Positions 1 to 13,451 are shown, counted from the stretch's first letter. The stretch is 64,000 nt of DNA from Lineus longissimus (GCF_910592395.1 NC_088313.1:12101937-12165936), one strand, 5' to 3'. Notes: generated by a model from the letters alone, not told the origin. Numbers and translations are program-made.

Positions 1-803
1 ATCCTCGATGTACCGGATTGTGAAGAAGATGACGAAGCTCGCTTGGGACGACCAGTAATAAAGTTTTTTATCCACATTTGGCAAAATTTTCTGCGGATTA
101 TCTACTTAGAGAGGGGCTTCGCAAATATTCCAATGTATACTTGCACATCAATGTGAACGTATGATCCCACAGGGCATCGTTTGAACTAACGTTGCCTCTC
201 GTTGGTTTAGATTCTTAATGGTATATCTAATCATCTAATTGACTTCGTAAGAGAAAACAACAAAATTGGTCGATCGCCTGCGGAGACGTTAGTACAAAAT
301 ACACCCACACTATAGTATAGTTAGTTACCGATCCATGATTTCGACTTTATATCAGGTTGCCAGACCTCAAGGGACCCTGCCTTGCTTTGTCCTAGTAATG
401 GCACGATTATTTTGTCAGAATATTACAATGTAGGTCTCCCACGTTCTTAGTTTGAGGTGTGTTTTGTAAATGAGCGCTCAGTTGTTATGGTGTTTTGCTA
501 TACACAATGTATATGCTCCATTCTTGAATTGATATAGCAGATAGTCTTGCCGCAGTCATGTTTTGATGCTGACAACAAAAATAGGCAATGTCGTAGGCGC
601 CCGTACGGACGGAATATCTCCCGAATGGATCGTGCGCGTATGGATGTTGTGATGTGTCAATAATCTGATCAAGCTTACAACAAAGTAAAAGCATTTCGTT
701 TACTTCTTATAGTGATCATCAGCAAACTTTTTGAAAACTCACAAAAGTGTCTAAAGAGACACTCTAGTCAACTTTAACTGTTATGGCTCAATTCATATGC
801 CTC
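1..803. other. non-coding stretch, no gene seen
   Basis: Only short open frames on either strand (the longest is under 70 codons) and no recognisable protein motif, RNA gene or element terminus. Ordinary intergenic or intronic DNA as far as I can see. Confidence 0.5.
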
Positions 804-820
804 GGGGGGGGGGGGGGGGG
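804..820 (+). repeat. poly-G homopolymer
   Basis: A run of 17 G. Similar G or C runs occur at about 9459-9490, 9672-9689, 21518-21531, 30168-30182 and 58999-59010. Their true length is uncertain in sequencing data. Confidence 0.9.
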
Positions 821-1437
821 TACTATAACAGCAAAAGATTGGAGATTGCCATATTTCGATAGGGTTCAAAAGATTAATATTGGCATTATCGATGGAGTAT
901 GACATAAACACATAAAAAAATGAATATTGGTGACGTACTAATTGTTTTGAACATCTTTACGATGACAAAAAAAACACGAAATATCCGTATAGGCACCATC
1001 CAAATGGGAGAGTTTCCATCCAAATTGGTGTAAATCTGGATGGGCGCGGCACAGGCGTCTCATTATCTCGCTGCACAAACGAACGATTCAAAATGTAAAT
1101 GTACTGTGGCGTACGCTATTATAGAATAAAATAGAATAATATGATTGAATCCGGTTTGGAAAGAAGCCAGTTGGGTGTACGGATCCCACACTAGGATAGA
1201 TCGGTGGGCTTTGAAGAGTTTAATCCTTTTGAAATCATTATCATCAAATAGCGTTGATACGATTTCGTAATAAACACTTCAAGCAACCAGGCAACAACTT
1301 GAATATGATGTAGACCTTTCTACCTGTATATTCGATCGGCTTATTATAAACCGCGAGATGAAAAATCCCGAAATCGCGAGATTTTCTACTTCCCTGGATC
1401 ATGACAATCACCATTTTTGATGCTGCTGTTCAGTACT
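821..1437. other. non-coding stretch, no gene seen
   Basis: AT-rich sequence with no supported open frame. Nothing recognised. Confidence 0.5.
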
Positions 1438-1930
1438 GATTGATACTCCTATGTGTGCCACATTGATACAGCATACCTCTCTGGACCATACACCACGTCA
1501 ACGATAACGATGCGAAGTCAACAGGCGGCGCCACTGTAGATTGCTGGCGGCCGGATGCTGTTAGATCAATAAAGTTTATCTTCAACGACAAAACAACGCA
1601 CTTATTTTTATTGTTGTAAGCAACGTGTTTTACATGAAAATGGAAATGAACCTGATGAATTTGTTTATAAATTGTAAAAGCGAATAGGGCATAAGGCTAT
1701 TTTGGAATCTGATAGTGATGATATAACTGGGCTTTAGGCCTAGTCATATAGATTTGGGATGGAGGAGGTAGCTAGTCGCTTATATCAACAAAAACCTGAA
1801 GTTGTCGATGTCGTTTTTACTTTTCCCAAGACGGTGGCGCCGTCTGTTGACTTCGCATCGTTATCTTTGACGTGGTGTATGGTCCAGAGAGGTATGCTGT
1901 ATCAATGTTGCACACATAGGAGTATCAATC
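1438..1930. repeat. long inverted repeat (fold-back element)
   Basis: About 97 bp at 1438-1534 is repeated in inverted orientation at 1834-1930 with only a few mismatches. The outer ends read GATTGATACTCC and GGAGTATCAATC. The arms are separated by about 300 bp, so the segment could fold into a long hairpin. I see no convincing target duplication and no transposase. It looks like a fold-back or non-autonomous DNA element. An open frame at 1759-1953 lies across the right arm and is probably incidental. Confidence 0.8.
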
Positions 1931-2074
1931 TACGTGTCCTTGATGTGCTATAAATATAGACATCCGATCAGTCGTTAATATCAAAGCATACATTGTACTC
2001 GAAAAAGTTTATACATGTAATTTGTAGCTTACTCAGTTTGTACAGTCACTGTCATATCTTCGACACACACGACG
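1931..2074. other. spacer between two repeat elements
   Basis: Short unique-looking sequence. Nothing recognised. Confidence 0.5.
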
Positions 2075-2082
2075 GTAGAAAA

Positions 2083-2134
2083 CCGGCGGGCAGAAAATGC
2101 ATGCTGCATACCGTCTGCAGACTGGGGGTTTTCT
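2083..2134 (+). repeat. left terminal inverted repeat of the 3.7-kb element
   Basis: 52 bp, exact reverse complement of 5712-5763. Includes the near-palindromic stretch ATGCATGCTGCAT. Confidence 0.92.
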
Positions 2135-2689
2135 TTTAGGTCTGGAATTAGGGGACCATATCAGCAGTTGCTTTCAGCCAACTTCTGTATCAAAATTAAG
2201 ATCTGGAATTAGGGGACCATCTCAACAGTTGCCATGTGATTTTCACACTAAAAAATAAGAGGCCATTTCAGGTATATGCCAAACGGTAGAACAAAGATTA
2301 TCTAGGCCGTTGTGCAAACAGGCTTTGCGATACACCACGAGTTGGGGCGTAGGCCTAAATTCCTTTAACTGTGAACCAAGTGCATCCACTGGCACGCTAC
2401 ATGTATGTGTGACTCGCACGGATTTAGCACGTAGGGCCTATAGGATGCTAATCAGCTAGGATGTATCTTGTGGCCAGGACTGTAGTAATAAACATTTGCC
2501 TGAAAACATTTTTTATCTGGCCTAACAACACCTGTTTAGAATGTCAAAGAGGCCGGTATTTTCACTTAACATCAAGAGACAGAGGAGAACTGTCAAGGTG
2601 GGTGTTTGATATACAATGGTTTTCTGTTCCCTGGGTTTCTTCATTCTGTTATCTTTAATTATATTTACCCATGTCATTCAGCACTTTTT

Positions 2690-2770
2690 AGCTCAGCTGA
2701 CAAAGTCAGCGGAGCTAGTAGAATAGCTGTTCAAGTGGTGTCCGTCCTGCAATCCATCCATCCATCCATC
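2690..2770 (+). repeat. AGCTCAGCTGA hairpin followed by TCCA microsatellite
   Basis: The arms AGCTCAGCTGAC and GTCAGCGGAGCT (2690-2716) form a short hairpin. After a spacer come about four and a half copies of TCCA (2753-2770). This looks like a fragment of a dispersed repeat carried inside the 3.7-kb element. Confidence 0.6.
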
Positions 2771-4870
2771 TAGGGACCCATCTGTGGACAAAATTGGACA
2801 TTTCTGACCGGGAAAGCCCAGCCACTTCGTTGACGGTGCTAAATTAGGAGTTGCCCAAGGTGAACTCAAAAAATGAAAAATCAGCGCGATCCGACCTATA
2901 TTAAGAGAATGAGGTCATTTCGCGTTTAGATTTCTTTCCCTTTTTACCTCGGTCCACAGAGCAAATATTGATTTCAAATATGGCTGAATATTTTTGAATA
3001 TTTTTTCATTTTTTACTTTTAATGGAATTAATATAGTTTTCACCGCCAGTTGGCGCTGCAGGCACATTGACTGAATTTTGGCGATTTCAAATTTGGCGGT
3101 GGCTCAACTTTTTTGCAAGCAGTGCTGCTGATTGGCCGATCGATAGTAGAGATGCCACCATTTAAAAATGGCGGTAGTCGCTGCTTCAATGAAGGTGAGT
3201 GAACTTTCTCATGTTCAATCGGTTGATACTCTTTTAATCAACATGACCATGTACCTGAAATTTGTGAAGGTACTGCAAAGAGTCTATATAATTCAGATTT
3301 ATCAATAGTTTTTTATAATATTGCGGAAATTTTGTGCACAAATTAGCGAAAGTTGGTGCTCGTCTCATGTCATTTTAGAGCGAGAAATTTGTTTCCGTCG
3401 ATCTCTACCACTGAAAAATCGCTTGCATAGCTTCGAAGTTTTGTGCAAATAAGTATCTGAACTTGGTTTCAAATAGTCTAGAGAGTTACCTTTGTGGTGA
3501 TACATATAGTATGTGATAAATATTTGTGGAATTTGTGAAATTCGGCTTTCAAACGTGCCGATAATGCAAGCGATCTCACGTGAATTTTGCAAGTCCTGAT
3601 TTGTCGACCGGGTGTCAAGAATCACTCGCCTTAATTCAGTTCAAAGATCGAAAATAATATCTGAACTTAGTTTCAAATAGCCTACGCAATTATCATTTCG
3701 GTGATATATAATGCATGCATGTAATAATTGATTAATCTGCCTAAAACGCGCAATTAAAACGGCGAAAGATCTTGATAAACACCGCTGGTGGCGGTCGCAC
3801 TAAATAACGACCGGTAGGGTCCGAAGTCTGGCGGAGAAAAAAAGGTAGCGCCCGGAGGTTGAAACGGGATTTTTATGCACTTTTAACTGTATATTTATGT
3901 TGTTTAGATGTATTTCTAACAGTTCTGTAACTTTGATGACCAAGCTTGCACCCAAAGTTGGTAAAATTGATGCTTGTTTATGGACTGCGCGAGCTACCGG
4001 AGAATTCGCCGTCGGCCATTTTGGCTACGGTCCCCGAGTTGTTGTGGTTGGCAATTTTGCAACAAATCTCGCCATTTACGTTTGTTTTCTCCCTATCTGG
4101 TCATTGGCCGGGAAAAAAATTATTTTGAAAGTCACATTATACATCGTAGTATGAATTCCACTGCAGTTTCGTTAGGCAGCAATGCTCATGTTTTTGGTTT
4201 GCAATCCTGTACTGTCTACACTGCGCTGTGCATGGTTGTACTGTTGGCTGTAAAAAAAGACAAAAACGATAGCCTAAGAGGATAACTCAACAGGCCCTCA
4301 TGATTCAATTGATGGACACCTTATTTGATAGTACCTCATCATTAAGTCCACTAGATCCTGTTCTGTCACATGTCGTAGACGATAGACAATTTCCAAAATG
4401 TAGTACACCACTCGCTCATCTTTAAGCCCAGCTCTCGGCTCACATCATATGGGCACGGTTGGCTGTTGAGTGTTATGGTTCAGTCTGTGAGACTAATTTA
4501 AAGAGGTTACACTTTAATTTTGAATTGGAAAACAGCCCACAGGACTGACTTTTCACTGAGTAATAAGTGTGCCCTTCAAAGGTTAAGTCTCTTTCTGGAT
4601 TTGCTTCCATAGATGCCTTGTTCAGGATATCATCTGACCGATGCCTGGTCAAGCACAGACTGTATCCGGTGGTGTACATTTCCCCGTCTATGTCACCCTT
4701 TTTTATTCAGTCAGTGTTAATTTCTCTTATCTTTTTTTACAGATTTACTGTTGTTGGTTATTGCAAGAGGAGTCGTTGGCACATTTCAAGTCCAGGAAAG
4801 CACTTGCTGTTCCCACATTCAGAGTAAGGTGTGCTTACTCGTTTTACTGCTTTCCATTCCCGGAGAGCGT

Positions 4871-4952
4871 TATCAAATATCTGCCGCAAGGCTACAAATA
4901 TCTGCCGCAAGGCGCTTCAAATATCTGCCGAAAGGCATCAAATATCTGTCAC
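4871..4952 (+). repeat. short tandem repeat, about 21-24 bp unit
   Basis: Four consecutive degenerate copies of a unit containing CAAATATCTGCCGCAAGGC, the last ending in CTGTCAC. It lies inside the 3.7-kb element and is read through by the 159-codon frame at 4641-5120. Confidence 0.8.
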
Positions 4953-5711
4953 ACCAATAAAGTTCATTTTGTTAACCAACTCTTTATCTTATCTTTTCTT
5001 CACATACAAAAAAGACCGTCCCAAAAATTTGGCTGCATCCACTTCATCAATGTCCAGACAACAGTCGGTTCATTTGACCATTGTAAAGCACCAGGCCCCA
5101 CCTCACAAAATACACTGTAATAATTATGTACCTTGTGTCCATGTGCATGTTATTAGTTCCACCTACGCTGCATGAAGACAAGGACTCCACTCTTTGACGT
5201 CACCACACAACTCCTTGACGTCATCACACACCCCACTACTGCAACAGCAATAGAAATGACTTTACGTCATATAGCAGGGTGACGTCAACTCAGTACTTCA
5301 GCATGCACTGATATAGCAAGAAGGTCTTCGCACCAGCACTTCTGCGTGCTAGACGTTATAGCTTCACGTTGCCTCATAATAACGGTACCGACACACACTT
5401 GGCCCTTGCCTTCACCTATCCATTTCAGCTGAGCGCCAGGCCCTTGGGCCTCTTGTTATCATGAAATGCTGCCTTTGAAACGAACCCAACCTTGCCGGCC
5501 AATCAACCAGGCGGACGAGGCACAACAGGCCGATACAATATACATGTTCTGTATTAAGTACGTTATCTGTCATGCACACCCAAAAATATCTTCCTGCAAG
5601 ATGATTCACAGGTAATTCAAATATAAGAAAACAAACTTTGAAAAAAAGATGGCGCAAAGCAACTATTGATATGGTCCCCTAATTCCAAACCTTAGATTCT
5701 ATTGACTCATG

Positions 5712-5763
5712 AGAAAACCCCCAGTCTGCAGACGGTATGCAGCATGCATTTTCTGCCCGCCGG
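5712..5763 (-). repeat. right terminal inverted repeat of the 3.7-kb element
   Basis: 52 bp, exact reverse complement of 2083-2134, followed directly by the second copy of GTAGAAAA. Confidence 0.92.
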
Positions 5764-5771
5764 GTAGAAAA

Positions 5772-6518
5772 CGGTGCTCAGAACAAATGTCGAAAGACGA
5801 AGTTAAATGTTGTAACAGTCCTCGGGTATAGTAAGAGTCGCCTGTTTGAACAAAGAAAACTTGTTAATTGCTTTATGACTGTTGGTGAGATTTTGAAGGG
5901 TGACTTGATCTGGACGTAACATTCGTCGTTCATATCTTTGATGTTGCTATATTTTCGTAAACGAGGTGACTGTATTTTAAAGAGGAATGGTTTCGCCGAT
6001 CTAAGGCCGCTTAAATCTTTTTACTTTTTATTTGACGCACAGGCTAAGCATGACCATCTGGCAAATGGGTGTCGTTGTGTACAGGAATGGCGTCTAACGA
6101 CCATGCGCTTTTTTGGAACCTGACTTGAATATTTAGAAACTGTCTTTAGAGCAGTGAAACTTGAGTTATGTATTTACACATGTGTATGTAAACGTGCAAA
6201 TTATGTATCTACATGTAAACAATAGTCCGCGTAAATAATGCAATTTCTCGTGAATAAGGTGTGACTCGTAAATAATGTATTGAAGTGTGTACATGATTAT
6301 TAATAAGAACTTGATCGTTTAAAAGCATGTACCTTCATACAGTAAAATGTAATGTATTACTCAAAACTGTGAGATGACAATAAATATGTATATTTTTGTT
6401 GCTAATTACAAATTGCAAATTCCAATCGGATAGAAACAATGAGAAATTTGGACGAATCCTATGTGGGCTGTGAATATTCTTAACCCATTAAGTAGCCTTG
6501 AGTACTAAATGCTAAATG
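5772..6518. other. non-coding stretch, no gene seen
   Basis: Small open frames at 5772-6123 show no motif. The rest is AT-rich with TGTATGTA-type strings. Confidence 0.5.
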
Positions 6519-6894
6519 CACTCCGCCTATCGATATTTCAAAATATTTGAAAGTATTTTATATTTTCTGTATGACGTTATAGTAAGAAAAAAACTGAATC
6601 TCAGATGTGCTTTGATCTCTTCTCAGTGACTATTCAATAAATTATCGAATCTGATCATTTCATACTGCCAGTAGCTGATAAGTAACGAGATAAGGCAGCT
6701 CTGTGATAGATATGATCGTTGAAAAATGAGTAGGCCCCGGGAGAGACTTTGTGCCATACATGTAGAAGACCGTCGAACACGGCAATGTCAATCGAGTCTC
6801 CCCCATTTGAATGACGTTGGAAACACCTAAAGTATTTATCGCCATCTAGTAAAACCAGTGGGTTTAAATACACTCCGCCTATCGATATTTCAAA
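6519..6894 (+). repeat. pair of 24-bp direct repeats 352 bp apart
   Basis: The same 24 bp beginning CACTCCGCCTATCGATATTT occurs at 6519-6542 and 6871-6894. The DNA between them is not repeated. They could be the ends of a small insertion or remnants of a longer dispersed repeat. Confidence 0.75.
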
Positions 6895-9444
6895 CTAGGC
6901 CTATTTGAAACTTCAATTTTACGGCCGGAAGAACATCTGCTACTACTTGTAAATATGCGGTAGGTTTAAGTAACATCGGCCGTAAAAATGAAGAAAACAT
7001 ATACATTGTACCGTCCTCTGCTCTTGATTGGCTAAGACGGATTTTTTTGCGTGAGGTAGGCCTATTTCTGCGGTAGATTTCTGCGGTCGGTATTATATCG
7101 CCCGATAAATTCGATGCGGTTGGTATTTTATCGGCCGATTAATTCTGATTTATGTCCCCTCTCGCCTACCATGTACGTGCAGTTTTTTTTATTGGAACTT
7201 TTCATTATGAGTGGCGATCGCGTCATCATTATAAAAGCATTTTCACTCTAACCCCAAAATTCTGTCACGAAGGCAGTTGTTTTTATTCGATCCACGGCCC
7301 ACTGGTTTTGAAATTAAAACTTGTTTTTATCTCCTCAGTTTTCGACTAATTAGTTCCCTCAGCCCTGAATAGAAGTCTTTAATATCCTTTAGACATTTAC
7401 TGAGCATCAAAAGAATTATGCGCAAGATTACAACAAAAACTATGGAATCGAATGAGCAAACTAAAAACAACATATCTGGTATGAAAAGAAGGGTCAAATT
7501 TTGTATCCTAGTTCTGATACCTTGTACCTCTCGCGTCTTAAACAAACAGCACAGAACGTCACTAAGATACAAGAATATACGCACAAATTTCAAATCGGGT
7601 GCTTTATTTGGGGAATGTTTCACCTCACCCAACTCAAACATAGTTGTAGTTTATCTACGGTATTGGTCAACTAGCTTTTTTACAAAATTAAGGTTCAATA
7701 GTGATGCAGTAAGCTGCAATAAAGATATCTTACTAGGTGACACAAAAAAAGATTATGCACCTTTGAATTTGATTAAGAAATTTACCCAACCATCTATGAT
7801 TGTTGTTATGTGAATTTTAAAACCAAATTTCATAATCTTGTTTAGGTAACCTTCTATATACATTTTCAACGTTGTGTGTGCGTGTACAGCAATTTAAATA
7901 TTTCGCATAACATGATGGTATGTATAACCATACATGTATAACCATACATGCAGTGCTATGTATAAGAGTATAATCCTCATATGATTTACAAATAAATACA
8001 ACTCTTGATTATCAACACAACTGTTAATCATTCTTGATGTTAATAAGTATAGTACATGTATATGTTGTGCATTCAGATTTATATTTCTTATACGCGGAAG
8101 CAATACTTTTCATGTACATGTGCATGTTATCCAAATGTATCAACTTTTGATGTTTTGTACAACGATATCATGTGCTATGAATGTGATTTAAATGTAACAG
8201 TATGTGTTACAAATTGCATGTATCACAGCGACGTGAACAAAAAGTGTATCCTTGATATTTGAAGTAAACTTCGTTATTCTAATTTGGGCTGTTGCTTTTT
8301 TATGATTATTCAAATAGCTGTTGTTTATCATTTTGGCGAATGATATGCATCGGAGGGAAGATTTTCCAAAACCAAAAATATTAAATTCAGAGTGAAATCC
8401 GCTGGCGAAATATTTCACATACCCCAGAGTTTAATATCTTTTTTAAGGCCGGAGTTATATAGGATTCACGTTGTCACCTATCCTGTTTCACTTGTCACAA
8501 GGTAACTGACTCAGGCTTGAAAACATGATGTGAGGGTGAACAATCAAGTCTCTCGATGCTCGCAACATCACTCCAGTAAGCAGCCATTCGTTTATCGTGT
8601 TGATACTGACGGACATCGAAGAGAAAATCACATTAGGCCAGGTTCATCCTTTCACTTCCTATTTCCGTCCTGCCCAGCCAGTTGGATATGGCGAAACTGG
8701 ACGTTAATTAGAACCTGCAACGAGGAAAGCAGACCGAAAAAAGAAGACGAACTGTCGATGATCACGGCTGTCTGATGATCAGGGGTCAGTATTCTCGTTA
8801 CATATATGTAGGAAATGTTTTACTCAGCATGTCATGGCGTTTCTTGTATCCGTTCGAGTCCTACTTATCTTTCCCCAAAAGTTGTTTCGTGTCTTCTTGC
8901 ATTTACTGGAATTATGTGGTCGTTTATACGTTTGTACGTTTATACGTACGGTGGCTCCTAAGTGCCAGAACGAATAAGAAGTAAGAAAATGAAAATATTA
9001 AAGGGCCATAGGCAGCAGCTAGGCAGGCAAGATAAAGTTACACAAATTCGCCAATAGGGGTCTCTCACATCCCACTGTATGTCGAAATGATTCACGCTTG
9101 TTCGAGCAATATATTAAGTACTGAATCTGACATGACCCAGGGCACTTACAGTGTATATTAATCACCTGAAGATGGCCAAATTAGCATATATTCCCCTTTA
9201 AGAAATATGAAAATAAAATTGCATGGTCGAAAAATATTTTCTAACCATTTTTTTTAATGCAAACAAATTACAGAATATTGCAATAAAAAATGTTCGGTGA
9301 AATCGGCACGTAGGCCTATAGGGCCGATGCTAGCAGTTTCTATGAAGCCTTAGCCGAGACACATCCCGTTCAGGATCATGACGCCAACCCTATCCTTTCA
9401 GGTTCTATATCTGACAGACTGAGGAAAACGGCTTTCCAAATCAC
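6895..9444. other. non-coding stretch with weak open frames
   Basis: An imperfect inverted repeat sits near 6910-6993 (arms with TTTTACGGCCG and CGGCCGTAAAA). A small duplication of TGTATAACCATACA is at about 7919-7950. A minus-strand frame at 7327-7641 (104 codons) is hydrophobic around its middle, and an opposing plus-strand frame covers 7418-7813. Neither shows a motif I recognise and both are probably chance frames. Confidence 0.4.
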
Positions 9445-9719
9445 CAGTGGCGGATTAAGGGGGGGGGGTACGTGAGGCGCCCCCCCCCCCTTCGTCGGCG
9501 AGCAAAGATTTTGTAGGGGTGGGCGCCTCCCTAGAAGTAAATAACTACTTCTGATGTTAGCTCTCAGCTGCCCGAAAACGCATATCTCGCAATTTCCAAT
9601 ATTACTGAGGAAGGGCAGGTCCCCCGGCCACCTTCCCAATATCGTGTTTTCAGTGCACTCTGGCTGGAGCCGCCCCCCCCCCCCCCCCCATCATCCGCAA
9701 ATTCCTGGAACTGCCACTG
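9445..9719. mobile_element. possible degraded hAT-like MITE
   Basis: The ends read CAGTGGCGGATTAAGG and, inverted, CAGTGGCAGTTCCAGG, similar to the CAGTGGCGG termini of many hAT-type non-autonomous elements. The interior contains runs of G and C (9459-9490 and 9672-9689). The 8 bp on each side do not match, so a target duplication is not supported. It would be an old copy if real. Confidence 0.4.
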
Positions 9720-12700
9720 ATTACCCTGGAACCATGTGTACATGTACTCCCGTCTACTTTGTTTTACTCGTGACCCGCTCAAATCGTAATGGAGAAATAA
9801 CATGCCCGCCATGCAGTGTTAATACGAGTCTAGGCTAATAAAACATGAGTAAAGATCGAGCAGCAACATGAATAGCAATCGCAACTAGATCTATGGCATT
9901 TTCCTCTCATCATCCGGGATGACCTTAAATAACCTGCCATGCAGAAAAGCAATTTGCAACGGGATTGAGCAGGATGGTGTCGTTGAAAGCAGAATTCTCC
10001 TAGGTCTATTACTCTACGGATTTTAAAGCCGATTCGTTCGGTCAAAAATATGACACTCGGATCTGAAAATTTCCAGAAAACCTTAAACAATAGGGTATTC
10101 GAAAACGCTGGATCACTTGACTGCTGGATTCACTGGATCTCCACCGCCTGGATTTTAGCTGGCACTGCATGTTGTACTGTAGTGTACCCTACCGGTAGGC
10201 TGCAGTGCATGTCTCAATACTCAGCCTCGTGCTGCCGTGTCATTACCACAACTGTCTAATCGAATGCGCCGACACAAGAACATAATCATTCACACGTTGA
10301 CTTAGGGAGTTCTTCAGCTGCAATACAAATCTTCTGTCAGTTTTGTAGTTCACGTGGAACCTCCGGTAATAGTCCGGCGATTTCTCTGGTGAAGAGTCTT
10401 AGGCTTAGGAATCCATGTTGACAGTGCCAGTGTGTGCACTTGATCGAAGCACATAGTGTACATTTGCTGGGAGAAGATTAGGCCCAGGACTTTTTTATGT
10501 TAAAGCCACACGTCAAGGCAACATATCACTTTCCATGGTCACATTTCTCATCCATTTTTCAACTGTGAAGTGTACGAGCCGACCCTTAGTCTATAGCAGC
10601 ATATGCTTGCAAATGCCGATAACAACACCAGTTTCCAAAGGAGTGTCGGGTGACAATAATTGTATGAGCGCCCACACAGAGGTGAACTATTACACAATTT
10701 ATGTGAACATACCTATAGAATTCTTGCCTTCTACACGATCACTCCTTACTCATTCCGTCTATAGAATGTCATCGTAGACCCGAAGCCATGGTTCTTGCGT
10801 GATAGAAGACAAAGTGTGATTTTTTTTCTCATGTTGCTGACAAAAGTATCGTATGAAACAGGATCTGATTAATCTGATGATATTATGGGTGGTTTTTATG
10901 CCATGTATGCTACATTATAACGTGATTGTCGAAGATGCTGTCGGGTAAAAAAGCAGTGAGCACAAAAAGTATCTTAAATATCACTAAGCAACCAGAGATG
11001 GAGATCTACTAGTTGCAGCTGCCTGCAGTAATAATAGGTCATCGCCTGTGCGACTTACCTTGAATTTATCCAATCAATACCCGGTTTTACCCGCATACGG
11101 ACAATATCATGATTTTGTCGCTCCTCGCAGCGACACTAATATAGCAGGAAGGTGCGGTAAAATATGTCTTTCGCGTGGCGCGCACCATTCCATTGTCTTT
11201 TGTGTTCGAGTACAAATGTCAGAACAAATGTTCTACCTTACAGCCCGAGAGGTACTAAATGTATATACATTTGGCAAATGGCATTAGACAATTGAAATTG
11301 CAAGACACCGAGGGCAATATGCATGTTTTCTTCTATATATCACAGCTCAGCTCTGTACGACATCATCACAAGACCCACCCTGTGGTATTTACAACGAGAC
11401 GCCCAGAGCTATAGGGACGATAACCTGTGACATTTTCCTCCGACATAAAAGAAGACACTTTCCGCATGCATCCGTTACGATTCCTAGCAATAATGAATAA
11501 TAGGTATAGATCCGGCGATAATCTTTATAGAGAGGGCTCGGAAAGGGAGAGATTATTTCATTTTTAAGAAGGAACGATAATGGGAAACTGTCTAAGACCC
11601 TTACATATATTGGCAACTCGCAACAGTTTGCTGACCTTTTCTGTGTTAGAAATGTACAGTCAAGAAATGAAAACAATTGGATGATTTGCCAGTCTTGACA
11701 CTAGAGGCACTGATTTCGTTCGTTACAACGCCTCTAGTACTAGTAAGTTGCCACCATCTTGAAAAAAGTACTTTTCGATTTACAAAGAGGCTATCGCATC
11801 ACCACGTAGCCCGCGAAAACGATTGCTGCCCTACGCGGCATTTATTATTCTCCGTAAAATTACCTGAAAACACACCAAAAAGTGTCAGGTTTTATTTACA
11901 AAGATCATATTTTGTTATTTATTGATAAAAATAAACAGTTTTATTAAAGAAGCTGGCCTGAGAGCTGAATAAGACTGACAGTCTGAACTGGTGACGCAGT
12001 AGATGACGTATTATAGGCTTGTCAAAAACCTGAATTTAAGGACGCCGATATCCAAGATGGCGGCTATTGATCAATTCCAGTGTCTGAACTTTGATTTAAA
12101 TTTCGTCACTGTGCGTGTTTGATGGCCGCGTACCTGTAATACGGTTTTAAGTCGTTTCCCCTTTAAAACCGTACTTTCTACATGCTCGTAACTTTTTCCG
12201 AGACGTAATCCGGGAGGAACGCTTTCTAAGCCAATAGACCTATCCCAGCCTGCCAAACCAAGAAATTTTCGTTGTACGTTATGCATGATAATTTAAGGAA
12301 TGGAGCCTCAAAACCACAAAAGTAAACCAATTGGACTGAAACTTTATCTTTTTCTTCATTTTAAACACAGCTTATTCTCAATTTAAGAAAAATTATGTCT
12401 GAAATGGAAAGTACCCTTCAACTGGTATGGTTAGACCACGTATTGATTTCAAACTGTACAAACGCGTGCTGATTGGTTTAATAGAGGTGCGTGACCTGAT
12501 GATTTGCCTATGGAGTTAAACCGGTTACTATGAAATGATCTCTACTATTAATAAACTGAACAGGAGATGTCCCAAGTAAAAGAGATAGAGACTAACTACA
12601 CATGCACCAGAATCAACACCGATACATGCACTAATGAAATTGATACAAGTTCACACGCATTAGTGAGCAGGGGCTAATGTCGTTACAAAAACGACTAGAG

Positions 12701-13451
12701 AAAGATCATCATCATCAATATCTAAATCAAGACAAAAAATTCAGAATAACTTAGTCATGACACAGAAGAGCAACCACTTGGACTGCTCACAAAGCTTGAC
12801 AGAGCTTAATCTTTGATTTCTAACTGAATGTCACATTCCATACTGTCTCGGTATGAATGCACAATCCATAAGTCACAATAAGTGCCACAATGCGACTTAC
12901 AACAGCGCACGCGCATGATATTTTCAACTGAGTTTGCATAATGATGTCTTAAAGATAGAGTCCTATTCTATCCTCGACAAGGCGTCTGCTATCACGTTAT
13001 CCTTTCCTCGAATATGTTGAATGTCGATATCGAATCCACCATCTCATAAGTCTAGCATTATGATTTAGCATTTCATGAGTTATGATCTGTATACATAACC
13101 ACGGTATGCGATGGAGAATCTACATAAATACACAGAAAAATGCTGCAGAGAGAGGATCAGCGCAATTTATGTATTGTAATATTTCAAATACATATATACG
13201 TACAGTACGCTTGTGATAAGATGATTTGATCTGTGAAATATAAACAAAAAAATTCTTTACAGAAATAGTTCAGTTGCTCGCACGGGTTGAAATGCTGTTA
13301 GTTAAGAGATTTGGGCACGGGGTTGAATAAATTATTAAGTAACGAAAAAAAGGTCTTCACACAGCAGAGGTTTGATTGGTTGCTCTAAAATAGGCATTGT
13401 TACCTTGTTGTCGGCATTGAGTTGTCATTTCGCTCAAAACCTCGGCTATCG
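9720..13451. other. non-coding stretch, no gene seen
   Basis: No frame above 95 codons and no recognisable domain on either strand. A short stretch at about 12645-12690 resembles 15645-15690 in direct orientation (both contain AGTTCACAC and GGGGCTAATG or GGAGCTAATG), suggesting remnants of one repeat family. Confidence 0.45.

Larger units (their letters stand above)
2075..5771. mobile_element. 3.7-kb DNA transposon with 52-bp TIRs and 8-bp target duplication
   Basis: The ends at 2083-2134 and 5712-5763 are perfect 52-bp inverted repeats starting CCGGCGGGCAGAAAATGCAT. They are flanked on both sides by the same 8 bp, GTAGAAAA (2075-2082 and 5764-5771), which marks a cut-and-paste insertion of 3681 bp. 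Beyond the TIRs the left end carries a subterminal motif twice (2141-2171, 2202-2232) and the right end carries it once, inverted (about 5660-5689). An 8-bp duplication is typical of hAT, P and some Merlin elements. The termini do not match a family I can name. No intact transposase is visible. The longer internal frames (4641-5120 plus, 4473-4679 minus, 3974-4285 plus) show no motif I know. A stretch around 4738-4744 looks like a splice acceptor, so a spliced gene cannot be excluded. Confidence 0.88.

Noticed and set aside
4871-4952. CRISPR-like array
   Set aside because: Units are adjacent and degenerate with no spacers, and the genome is animal. It is a short tandem repeat.
7327-7641. Hydrophobic minus-strand frame as a possible membrane receptor exon
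   Set aside because: Only about two hydrophobic stretches and no family motif, and an opposing frame covers the same bases. Too weak.
9445-9719. Confident hAT call
   Set aside because: Ends resemble CAGTGGCGG-type hAT MITEs but no 8-bp duplication is present, so it is listed only at low confidence.
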